From Mercenaria mercenaria (lineage: Eukaryota; Mollusca; Bivalvia; Venerida; Veneridae), in the NCBI RefSeq assembly GCF_021730395.1, contig NC_069362.1, positions 39,264,501 through 39,328,500 of the forward strand: DNA of 64,000 nt, read 5' to 3'. The notes under the pieces are model-generated. The model ran no database searches. It was not told the origin of the DNA and saw only the letters and a list, made by a program, of their open reading frames with translations. Both the position numbers and the translations under genes were made by a program. The stretch's first letter is position 1, and each line of letters starts with the position of its first letter. Of the stretch, positions 1-10,512 are shown piece by piece.

Positions 1-230
1 TTCAGCCAAGTTTGCTAACCAGCTTGATCCTCAAAGTCTTTCTAGAGAATGGCACTTGAATTACTGAAACTTGTAAAAATTGACAATGTCAGATCTCTTG
101 CTTGAGCAGTTTTCTATTCTTATCCAATTTTCACTTGTGTCTCAGTATTTATGAACATGATATCTCAGACAAGTTCAATAACCACCCAGTTACTCACAGT
201 CAGTCTTTATTTATGACTGTTGAGTTACCT
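1..230. repeat. Degenerate ~162-bp core repeats (pearl/Helitron type)
   Basis: The phrase around position 1 (tcagccaagtttgctaacc) recurs in altered form near 165-200 (ctcagacaagttcaataacc). The spacing is about one core-repeat length. The wording matches the core repeats at 9575-10380 and 61533-61800. It looks like an old, eroded array that continues left of the window. Confidence 0.4.
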
Positions 231-2330
231 AAAGTTATAAAAATTGATAGTGTCCATTTAGATACTTAAGCATATTATCAATATTACAGTGTGACAGGAA
301 AGGCCGTACCGGCGACAGTAACCATCAAAACAAATCAACACCCTTTACAATATTTACAAATTTATTTACATAAGATGATTATTAACAATGAATAGATATG
401 CAAAAGAAAAAAAAACTGATTATAAGAAAGAAAAAAAAAGAAAGTTCAGTATCTCTAGATACAAAAGTTCTTAAATTCCATTCTAATCTGACGTGACACA
501 GGTCTTTAATGTAATTGTGAACTTTAAGTAGCACAAACAAAACAGATTTCTAAATTCAGTCCCTTTAAACCGTGAATACGTTGATTCCGTGTTGGCTCCC
601 TATGGTGGTAGGTGATTGCATCCCTGAGCTGACTTCAGAGGATAACAAAAATCATCGTCTTTGCGGTTTACGGCACAACCATGGGACGAAAGCTCTGCGC
701 TGGGAATATCACATCCAGGCGAGTGAAGACAAGTGAACCTGGGGCATTGTACTTCCGGGTTATGACATCACCAGGAAAAATCGTCTGGCGGAAGAAGCTA
801 AAATATATAACATATGGTAAGCACCATAGCAAAACAAATAAGTCAGGGCATAAAACTGCTCCTTTGGGTACACCATACCTCCGTAGGCTCCCATAAATAA
901 TACGTGCTACTTATACAAAACATATGTGCTACTAAGTTCAAACGTCACATGATTAAAGTACGTCACTTATTACTTCCATTATTACAAAGATTACTTACTT
1001 AAAGATTAAAGTTAAAGTATGAAAAAGATATGAAAAGTATATGATGAAACATTATAGATACGGACATGATAAACTGCAGCTATTATTTACAACTACAAAT
1101 TAACAAAATTCAATATAAATCAAACGTTATATGATAGTTGGCATCCATATAATATCTAATGCCATACACTACAACGGACATTAATTAGATGTGCTATAGA
1201 CTGGCACACAATTACAAATTACAATAATATATTACAAACATGGCACTAGACTTGCCATATAAATTTATACATAACAATACAATGCAGTAATGGCGTTCCA
1301 TAATAACGAAATGTTTGACATAAGTTTTTGAAACAAAGTACTTTATAAATATCATGTTACAAATTTCAGTACAAATTTTACATCTTATATAAATGAAACA
1401 TTTTAGATTCCTCTTTCCAAATAATTTACGAAAGCCTGAAAAATTTAATAAATCATCCTGACATACCGAAACTAGCTAAAATCACATGCCGAAAAGTAAA
1501 TGTTACAGAATTCTGTAGAATGAACAAAAATTTACCAAATAAAAATCGTAATGCAAAAATCATACAAAAATCTAACAAATAAATTTCTTACCTCGATCGA
1601 GCATAAATTTCTAGCAAGAAAATAATTCAGACATAGATTCGTCTATAAAGTCGTAAGGTGGTGTGCGCAAGGCATATCTAGTCCAGTCTATTTAAAGGAT
1701 AATGTCCCGCCAAATACTAAATTTCATGGGATTCACGGCTAAGCCGTGGACTCTTACTATTTCTATTTTCACGGGATTCACGATATAGCCGGGGAATCTA
1801 ACTACTTTGGCGCGAATTTAAATTGACAATTTGAGGCCTATTATAGTGGTTTTGGGGATAAAAACATAAATTACTGAAGTTTATAAAATATCAACTTTCT
1901 TATTACTGAACAGAATTTAATGAAATTTACATGGAAATTTAAGTTATGAAATACAGAAAAACATGAGAGGTATTTCATGCGTGAAATCTGACATTTACCT
2001 CAATAACTCAAAAATTTACAAAAAGATGATGCAATACCTGCATTTACAATACAGATAAAATAAGGCCCGTATGTCAATTTGTGACATACAGCTACATCTG
2101 TATCTTGCATTCTTAGCTCCTGCAGTTTCCATATTTTAATTAATGTTTTATAAGAAACAGTACAAATCATCAATATGAATTGGACATGGGTGTTGGGACA
2201 TTCATGTCATTCAAAGTTAGCATCAGTCTTGTTTAATCTTTGTAACTTCTGTGATACATGTAAATAACAAAATTTATCTTTTTAATTGTCTCCCTTTATT
2301 AGATTTTCTTCTTTTTATTTTCTCCTTTTT
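231..2330. other. Non-coding stretch, no recognised feature
   Basis: AT-rich sequence with no exon, tRNA or clear terminal repeats. Short open frames here show no recognisable motif. Since BRAT1 exons resume at 5858, this is probably BRAT1 intron, but nothing in the sequence proves it. A pair of similar short phrases (gggattcacg) lies near 1729 and 1780. Confidence 0.4.
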
Positions 2331-3747
2331 AGCTCACCTGAGCCAAAGGCTCATGGTGAGCTATTGTGACCGCTCAGTGTCTGTCGTGCGTCATGCGTCG
2401 TGCATCCTGTGTCATGGGTCTGTCAACATTTTCTAAAAAAATCTTCTTGAAAACCACTGGGCAGAATTACACCAAACTTCACAGGAATGATCCTTGGGTG
2501 GCCCCCTTTCAAATTGTTCAAAGAATTGAATTCCATGCAGAACTCTGGTTGCCATGGCAACCGAAAGGAAAAACTTTAAAAATCTTCTTGTCCAAAACCA
2601 CAGGGCCTAGGGCTTTGATATATGGTGTGTAGCATCATCTAGTGGTCCTCTACCAAAAATGTTCAAATTATCCCCATAGGGTCAAATATAGCCCCACCCC
2701 GGGGGTCACATGGTTTATATAGGGAAAACTTTGAAAGTCTTCTTGTACAAAACCACATGGCCGAGGGCTTTGATATTTGGTATGTAGCATCATCTGGTGG
2801 TCCTCTACCACAATTATTCAAATTATCCCCCTATGGTCAAATATGGCCCCGCCCCAGGGGTCACATGGTTTATAAAGACTTATATAGGGAAAACTTTGAA
2901 AATCATCTTGTACAAAACCACATGGCCTAGAGCTTTGATATTTGGTATGTAGCATCATCTAGTGGTCCTCTACCAAGATTGTTCAAATTATCCCTAGGGG
3001 TCACTTGATTTTACATAGGAAAATCTTCAAAAATTTTCTAAAAATAAACCAGAAGGCCTAGAGCTTAGACATTTGACATGTAGCATTGCCTAGTGGACCT
3101 CTACAAAATTTGTTCAAATCATGACCCCTGTTATCAAAATTGACCCCGCCTCAGGGGTCACTTGATTTTACATAGGAAAATCTTTAAAAATGTTCTAAAA
3201 TTAAACCAGAAGGCCTAGATCTTAGATATTTGACATGTAGCATTGCCTAGTAGACTTCTACAAAATTTATTCAAATCATGACCCCCGGGGTCAAATTGAC
3301 CCTGCCTCATGGGGTTACTTGATTGTACATAGACAAATCTTTCAAAATTTTCTAAAAATAAACCAGAAGGCCTAGAGCTTAGATATTTGACATGTAGCAT
3401 TGCCTAGTGGACCTCTACAAAATTTGTTCAAATCTTGACCCCCCCCTGGGTCAAATTGACCCAGCCCCAGGGGTAACTTGATTGTACATATGGAAATCTT
3501 CATAAATTAGCTGAAAATAAACCAGAAGGCTTAGATCTTAGATATTTGATATGTAACATTGCCTAGTAGACTTCTACAAACTTTGTTCAAATCATGACCC
3601 CAATGGTAAAATTGGCCCCACCCCAGGGGTTACTTGATTGTACATCGAAAAATTTTCCAAAAATTTCTAAAAATCATCAGTTTGACATTTGAAACATGTA
3701 GCTCATATTACTCAGGTGAGCGATCCAGGGTCATCATGACCCTCTTG
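2331..3747. mobile_element. Non-autonomous Helitron-like (HINE) element with ~157-bp tandem core
   Basis: It starts with agctcacctgag (2331-2342) and carries the inverted copy ctcaggtgagc at 3711-3721. A perfect 7-bp stem hairpin (agggtcatcatgaccct, 3727-3743) follows, then CTTG and a T. Between the ends are about seven core units of roughly 157 bp, marked by 'tagcatyrycta' phrases near 2631, 2786, 2951, 3082, 3239, 3396 and 3555. Sub-terminal inverted repeats, a tandem core and a 3' hairpin are the known layout of HINE/Helentron elements, which are common in bivalves. The family assignment is inference. It probably sits in a BRAT1 intron. Confidence 0.6.
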
Positions 3748-3836
3748 TTTGTTTTTGGTTTCTAATATGTTATTCCCCATATTGGGACAAGCAAATGCAT
3801 CAGGGAGCATCTTTCGGTTTTAACCAATTCCTTGTT

Positions 3837-5706
3837 ATCCCCCGACGAAAGTCGGAGGGATATAGTTTTGGCGTTGTCCGTCCGTCCGTCCGTCTTTCCG
3901 TCCGTCCGTCCTTTCGTCTTTCCGTCCATCCGTCTTTCCGTCCATCCGTCCGTCCGGAGCCGTATCTAGGAAATGGTTGGGAATATTTATTTAAAACTTC
4001 ATATACATGTTCACCACAATGAGTTCTTGCGGCCCGTCAAGTTTCAGTCAGATTGCCCAAGTAACACCAGAGTTATGGCCCTTAGAAGTTTCTAGTGTTA
4101 ACTATATAGGGTTCTATAAATATGGCAATTTCTGCATCATAACTTTTGATATATTTGACCTAGAACTATGAAACTTAAACAGAATTTAGATTACCATAAT
4201 GTGGTTGTGTACACACAATTTCATTTGGATTTATTTGTAAATTAAGAGTTATTGCCCTTTAATTGTATAAAAATCCACATATTTGTACATAACAAACTTA
4301 CCATTTTGTAGAATTTCATTAAATTTCTTTCATTCTTTTCCATGAACATTTATTGTAAACATGTGAAGTTGTGTACCCACACCTGGTCACCCCCTTACCT
4401 TGATCACATCCCCCCCCCCCCCAAAAAAAAAAAAAAAAAAATTCCTTATTTTAGATTTTTTTCAAACAAACTTCATATACATTTTCACCACTATGAGGTT
4501 ATGGGGCCCATCAAGTTTCAGACAGATTGCCCAAGTAACACCAGGGTTATGGCCCTTAGAAGTTTCTAGTGTTAACTATATAGGGTACTATAGATCTATA
4601 GATATGCCAATTTCTGCATCATAACTTTTGATATATTTGACCTAGAACTATGAAACTTTAACAGAATTTAGAGCACTATAATGTGGTTGTGCACAGACAA
4701 TTTTGTACGGATTTCTTTTTGTAACTTCAGAGTTATTGCCCTTTAATTGTCTAAAAATCCACATATTTGTACATAACAAACTTACCATTTGGCAGAATTT
4801 CATTAAATTTCTTTCATTCTTTTCTGTGAACATTTATTATAAACATGTGAAGTTGCGCACCCACACCTGGTCACCCACTTGCCTTGGTCACACCCCCTCC
4901 CCCTCCCAACACCACTCCCCCCCCTCTCCCCAATTTTTTTTTTTTCATTTCTTATTTTAGATTTTTTTCAAACCTTCCAAGTTGTACTATTCCCACACCT
5001 CACTTCTCCACCCAGTCATGCCCACCACTGATCATGCATCCTCTCCCCCCCCCCCCCCCCCCCTCACTCCAACTTCACCCTTTTACCTTTTTTTTTTCTT
5101 TTTTCATTTTTAATTTTCAATCAATATTTATAATCAGCATGTGAAATTTTCTTTCCTCTCCCGTTCCCCTGCACCCCCACCCCCTAAAAAAATAAATATA
5201 TACATATATCTATATATAGATATATATATTTCCATTCCTTTTTTTTTTTTAAATGTTCAAACCTTCAACATGTTAAGTTGTGACTGCACAAACCTTGCCC
5301 TCAGCCATGTTCAAGATATCTTATCTGTGTTCTCTTAAGGACATCTGATCTTTTAAGTTCAAATGTACATGTAAAACAGCAACACCTGGTGCCAAACCAC
5401 TCAAAGACAATATTTCATTCCAGTTAAACTTCAAGCTCACATTTCAATTAACTGCATTTAATTTTAAAAGCTAAGCTTATTACAGTAAGCATATCCCATT
5501 CAAAATAAATTCTTTAGTCCGGATCAAAGTATCATACATTTATTGTGTACTCTTTAATTAAACCATTGTTTTCTGTTAAATTGATTTTGACTAATGAAAT
5601 TATTTGCTTCTTATTAACATCCTTAACTTTTTGCCGGATATATCTTTTTGCCATTCCTCACCACAAACCCTTTCGGCGGGGGATACCAATTCATCGAATT
5701 TGCTTG
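3837..5706. mobile_element. Second Helitron-like element with ~470-bp internal repeats
   Basis: The left end atcccccgacgaaag (3837) is matched by the inverted ctttcggcgggggat (5670-5684). A hairpin (aattcatcgaatt, 5688-5700), then TG, CTTG and T complete the right end, the same order of parts as in the element at 2331. Inside are two long repeats about 472 bp apart (starting near 3999 and 4471) and a decayed third. There is also a CCGT-rich run (3876-3960) and C-, T- and AT-runs (4410-5240). The right end coincides with the left border of the segmental duplication. Confidence 0.55.
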
Positions 5707-5857
5707 TTGATATCTAATATCAGTTGCTACCTTGATATGACATTTTTATGTTCATCTAGAGGCATTCCCCTTGTTAGCCTCTGTTCTTGTTTGTATGCTG
5801 AGTGGAAGCAACTCTGACCTTCAATAAATTGTTTCAAAATAATACTCTTCATTCCAG

Positions 5858-7750
5858 ATTTATTCCCTGTGTTCACAACTGCTGCTTAACTGGCTGCCAT
5901 TATTGTGTACAGATGAGAATGCAATGCCTTTCACTGTAGTTTTAGCTCAGACAATACAGTGCCACCTAAGTGCACTTCAGTGGGAACTAAGGGACACAAC
6001 TCTTGAGCTCCTCAGCAGAATTATAGAACAATATAAAGGTAATTATGTTAAAATGCATAATCTTTTATCATGATCTGCTTTTTCTTTTTAACAACTAAAC
6101 GCTGATGCATGTAATGTGTTAGATAGTATCAGCTCAGATTAAGCTATTAGAATTAGTTATGTATTCTGATTATTTCAAAATATAAAAAAAAACATATGTA
6201 TAAAATATTACAAATTGTTTAAAGATCTTTGTCAGTATTTTTAGGTTTACTTCTTTTCTACATGGTGATTGTAAAAATATATATTTTGATTCTCAAAGCA
6301 AGCCTAATGAGTACTTTCAACATATCAATGTTTCAGTGTCTTTATTAATTGCTATTACTTTCTTTCCTCGTTTAGACAACACATCTGTAACAAAGTGGAT
6401 CATTGAACATAGACTACATGTACAGATATGGCAGTGTGTGAAAGATGGAGAGAGTTATGTTAGAGCATCAGCAATTTCTGCCTTATACCAGCTTTGTCTA
6501 TGTCCACAACTTTTGTCTGCACTCACCAAGTCTGGTCTAGTTAGTGATGAGGTAATGGTATAGCAACAAAAAAAACTGTGAAAACTTCTAGAAAGCCTAC
6601 CCTAAATGGTTATTTCATAGTCTGGCTTTCACTGAGGGTTTCTTCAGGAACTCTTCCTTGAATGAAAAACTATATCTTATACGATTATTTTTCAAGATCA
6701 AACAGACATGATCTTTAAGAATATTTGTTGATTAAAAAGGTAACTTTTTATTAAGGTAAGATTAATATAGGTGTTACTGAATTATAAACAAAATATGTAA
6801 CACCAGGATAGTAAACAAATACCTTTGTTTCAGATTTTTTAATTATTTTTCAGGCTGATGTTATTGAGGCTATAACAGACATTGTTGAAAATGATACTGA
6901 AGCCTTTGCTAGAAGATCAGCTGTAACTTTCCTTCTGAAGGTGTTCAAGGTCAAGGTCAGTTCAAAGGTCAGGGCCACTTCAGATGTTCAGGACAGTTCA
7001 GATGGTATACTTGATAATGTGATAGCAACCATTGTTAAAGCAACAAGGGACTTTGACTGGGAAGTGAAACTTATTGCTTTAGATGTTGTAAGCTTTGTTA
7101 TACAGCAGGAATTATCACAGTGGTCTAAAATTCTGGGAATGCCAGATTATGCAAAGGATCTGTATAACATTAAATCAGCTGATAAAAGCGAGCCTGGGAA
7201 AGACATGAGTCATGTAATTGATGGATTATGTAGGAACGAAATAGTGAGTGTATTAATTGATGCACTGGATGATTATGATGAGAAAGTATGTGAGAAAGCT
7301 TTCAAAGTTTTCTCAGATTTACAGTCTCTTGTGAAAACAATTACAGACCCATTTGAAAATGAGGACAATGATTTAATTGATACATGTGGAATGAAGAAAA
7401 GAAAGTTGGATGATATGTATAGGACAGGAACCACAGATACAAAACAAGATAATGACACAAACAGACTACTGTCTCTTGAATTTAGAACAGATAATTTTGA
7501 GAAGGGCGTTAAAAATTTCAGACACCTAGCTGAAGTATCCTCTGTTGCAAATAATAGGAATGAAATATTGGGTGAAAATACTACTAAGAAGAATGACAAT
7601 ATACGTAAGATTTTAGATTTTGATTTGTCTGTATACAAATCAAGAATTGAACAGGTGAATGATGGAGCTGCTAAACTTCTAAGTTTGGTTGAGGATATTT
7701 TAACAGCTGCAGATAAAGAGGACGATGAAAATGCTGTAGATTGTTATTAA
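5858..7750 (+). CDS. BRAT1: BRAT1-like protein, C-terminal three exons (5' part outside window)
   Basis: Three exons (5858-6038, 6376-6551, 6854-7750) with GT/AG borders join in frame to 417 codons plus stop. Human BRAT1 is 821 residues, so this is about its second half. Motifs match the family in order: WELRDTTLELL (human WEVRDSALEFL), DGESYVRASAISALYQL (DPESYVRASAVTAMGQL), RDFDWEVKLIALDVV (RDLDWEVRAQGLELA), and a C-terminus ending VDCY where human BRAT1 ends ADCY. The human strings are recalled, not looked up. BRAT1 is a HEAT-repeat scaffold that binds ATM/BRCA1 and the Integrator nuclease INTS11. The last exon carries an acidic and lysine-rich linker (GMKKRKLDDM). A possible AATAAA lies at 7754-7759, and a MITE follows directly. 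Earlier exons are not visible in 1-5857, much of which is occupied by two inserted elements. Confidence 0.88.
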
Positions 7751-7760
7751 GAGAATAAAA

Positions 7761-7996
7761 TGAGCTGCGCCATGAGAAAACCAACATATTGGCTTTTCGA
7801 CCAGCATGGATCCAGACCAGCCTGCGCATCCTCGCTGTCTGGTCAGGATCCATGCTTTTAACTAACGGTTTCTCTAATTGCAATAGACTTTGAAAGCGAA
7901 CAGTATGGATCCTGACCAGTCTTCATGGATGAGCAGGCTGGTCTGGATACATGCTGGTTGCAAAGCCACTATGTTGGTTTTCTCATGGTGCGGCTC
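7761..7996. mobile_element. Palindromic MITE (copy 1 of 3)
   Basis: Nearly self-complementary for its whole length, from gagctgcgccatgagaaaac to the inverted gttttctcatggtgcggctc. Inside is a second palindrome built on 'gaccagcatggatcc'. Unit B has an empty site at the same place (24171-24185), which shows insertion after the duplication, or precise loss from B, with only AA duplicated at the target. It lies 10 bases after the BRAT1 stop codon, so it would be in the 3' UTR or just beyond. Confidence 0.85.
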
Positions 7997-8026
7997 AAAT
8001 TGTCAATCAAAGTCTTCTGATATTAT

Positions 8027-8265
8027 GCCCTCTGTCACAGAGTGGTTTAGGCCACTTACATCGAATCACTTGACCCTTACTGTTTCAAAACCTTGCTTTG
8101 GGTGTAGAAGTCTTAGTGTGAAGAAGCTGGCTAATGGAAGGTTTGTGGTTCTGTCTGAAACAATGCCTAGAGGAGTATCTCTGGGTTTTCCTCTACCATC
8201 AGAAACTAGAAAAGTCGCCATATGGCCTAAATAGTGTTTGTGAATCTTAAACCTAAGAACAGAAA
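8027..8265 (+). repeat. tRNA-headed SINE, old copy
   Basis: The head resembles a tRNA-Ser/Leu (cagagtggttta, then cacttgaccc). A conserved body ending 'aaagtcgccatatggcctaaatagtg' is typical of molluscan SINEs. The same insertion is in unit B (24224-24480), so it predates the duplication. Confidence 0.6.
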
Positions 8266-8909
8266 ACCTCTAAAAATTTGGTAAGCCCCATGATGTTAAC
8301 AGTATATGGATATATAGAATGAATTAAAAGGAGTTGTAAACTGTGATGCTGAAGTGATAAGCTTGTATATTAGATATAGCAAGTCTATCTATCTATCTGC
8401 CGTTTGAGGTTAATGAAGTCATGAGGTTAACTTGTCAAAATATTTTAGTTTATGCTTATTGTAAAATAATCAGAATGTTTCAGCATAGACTTGATTTATT
8501 GATGTCTTTGCATTATAATTTTGAATTATTATTATTTTCTAAAAATAAGTACTGCACAGAACTCGTTAAACCACCTTTTCTTTTCAGTTTTTGACTGTTA
8601 AATTAAGTCCCTTAAAGTTTGTAAATTTCAAAATGTTGAAAAAAATTTGGATGCCTACCACCAACACGGGAAAACTGATTAAACAGTTGTCCCTTTAATT
8701 CTACTGAACCTGCAATAGACAAGTCCCTTTGACACTACTTTATATATGCTGGAAAACTGAATGATTATATGAGGTCTGTGCCTTAATAATACTTTACAAC
8801 ACAAGATAACTGAACAAACAAGAGGCATGTTCCTCTGATGATACTTTATATACACAAAAAATAAACTTTGATGATACTTTATATACAGGAGTCTGAACCA
8901 AAATTATAT

Positions 8910-9058
8910 TATACAGGAAAACTAGAGTGGTCTGTTCTGTTAATACTACTTTATATTATACAGGAAAACTAGAGTGGTCTGTTCTGTTAATGCTACTTTA
9001 TATATACAGGAAAACTAGAGTGGTCTGTTCTGTTAATGCTACTTTATATAATACAGGA
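8910..9058. repeat. Three-copy ~47-bp minisatellite
   Basis: Units begin 'atacaggaaaactagagtgg' and end 'ctactttatat'. Three are nearly identical, and degenerate relatives occur at 8740-8910 and 9059-9240 (tacaggaaaa, actttatata). The rest of 8266-9240 shows nothing else. Confidence 0.8.
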
Positions 9059-9289
9059 AATGTCCTTTAATAAAACCCGTACAGGAAAACTGAACAGACA
9101 ATATATGCACAGGAAAAGTTAACAAACAAGATACATGCTTTTTATATACACAGGAAGAGAAGTTTTGCTTTAATGGTACCTTAACTAAACAAACAAGTAG
9201 CCTGTTCCTTTATAGCTACTTCATATATCTAAGAGACCTTTACAACATGCAGCGCGTCGCTAGTATGTGCATCCTTGTTAGTCAAGGAG

Positions 9290-9496
9290 GGTACTGTAAA
9301 TTTCGAAACCACTATCATGATGAAAACACGAAACTAATGTATGATGTTGAAAGGTTGAAATACCGAAACTTTGGCGGTGAAAAGTCGAAATTAGATAATA
9401 CTTTCATCATCGTACTTTCAACTTTTCACCATCGTTGTAGTTGTTTCAACTTTTTTTACATCGTGGTTTCGTCGTTTCAACTTTTCACCATCGTAA
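9290..9496. repeat. 'Gttgaaac' interspersed repeat, left part
   Basis: Repeated phrases such as 'caacttttcaccatcg' and 'gtttcgtcgtttcaac' in both orientations. The element resumes at 10468-10512, after an inserted Helitron-like element, and ends 'tatcatactgacgggac'. Unit B has a related stretch, without the insert, at 25040-25198. Confidence 0.6.
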
Positions 9497-10467
9497 TTAT
9501 GTCTCCCACCACACAGTGGTGTGGGAGACATATTAATTTACTCCAGTCTGTGTGTGGGTGTGTCTGTCACAAAGCTTGTCCGCACTCTAAGTCGACCATT
9601 TCTCATCTGATTTTCACCAAACTTGAACAAAATGTGTTTGACCATAAGACCTCGGCCAAGTTCGATAACTAGCCAAATCGGTCCAGGCGTCTTGGAGTTA
9701 TGTCCCTTGAATTACCAAAAATCGGTCTTCTTACTCTTGTCCGCACTCTAATTCGAATATTTCTCATCCAATCTTCACCAAACTTGAACAAAATGTGTTT
9801 GACCATAAGACCTCAGCCAAGTTCGATAACTAGCCAAATCGGTCCAGGCATTTTAGAGTTACGGCCCTTGAGTTATCGAAAAATTGGCCTTTTTACTCAT
9901 GTCCGCACTCTTAATCAAACATTTCTCATCCGATCTTCACCAAACTTGAACAAAATGTGTTTGACCATGAGATCTCAGCCAAGTTCGATAACTAGCCAAA
10001 TCGGTCAAGGCATTTTGGAGTTACGGCCCTTGAATTACCGAAAAATCGGCCTTTTTACTCTTGTCCGCACTCTAAGTCGAACATTTCTCATCCGATCTTC
10101 ACCAAACTTGAACAAAATGTGTTTGACCATGAGACATCGGCCAAGTTCGATAACTAGCCAAATCGGTCCAGGCATTTTAGAGTTACGGCCCTTGAATTAC
10201 CGGAAAAATTCGTCTGTTTACTCTTGTCTGCTCTCTAAATCGAACATTTCTCATCCGATCTTCACCATACTTGAACAAAATGTGTTTGGCCATAAGACCT
10301 TACCCAAGTTCGATAACTAGCCAAATCCGCCCAGGCACTTTTGATTTATGGCCCTTGAATTACTGATTGGATCCACTCATCCAGACCATCTAAAACATCT
10401 AGAGAAACTAACATTTTTCATAGGGGCAGTTGTGGGAGACATGCGCTTTTCTCAAAAGCATCTCTAG
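9497..10467. mobile_element. Helitron-like (pearl/HINE) element with five 162-bp core repeats
   Basis: Sub-terminal 11-bp inverted repeats atgtctcccac (9499-9509) and gtgggagacat (10432-10442). A stem-loop gcttttctcaaaagc (10445-10459) is followed by CTAG (10464-10467) and then T. Core units start at 9575, 9736, 9898, 10060 and 10223, that is every 161-163 bp. The unit B counterpart (near 25150) shows the site without the element and without target duplication: host ..A, element, TTT.. This matches Helitron insertion between A and T. The open frame through the core at 9700-10320 is a product of the repeat and shows no protein motif. Confidence 0.75.
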
Positions 10468-10512
10468 TTTCGTTATTGTTTTTTTTTCAACGTCATAGTA
10501 TCATACTGACGG

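Noticed and set aside
300-1850. Candidate long-terminal-repeat element
   Set aside because: No paired direct repeats, primer-binding site or coding remains could be found. The impression rested on composition only.
6941-7750. Treating 6941 as the start of a separate BRAT1-like gene
   Set aside because: The frame there begins with GTG and continues upstream without a stop to a good splice acceptor at 6853, so it is the inside of the last BRAT1 exon.
9700-10320. Long open frame (about 206 codons) with repeating SLELPKIGLL-type units
   Set aside because: It is the translation of the 162-bp core repeat of a Helitron-like element. The unit length is a multiple of three by chance, and no domain is visible.
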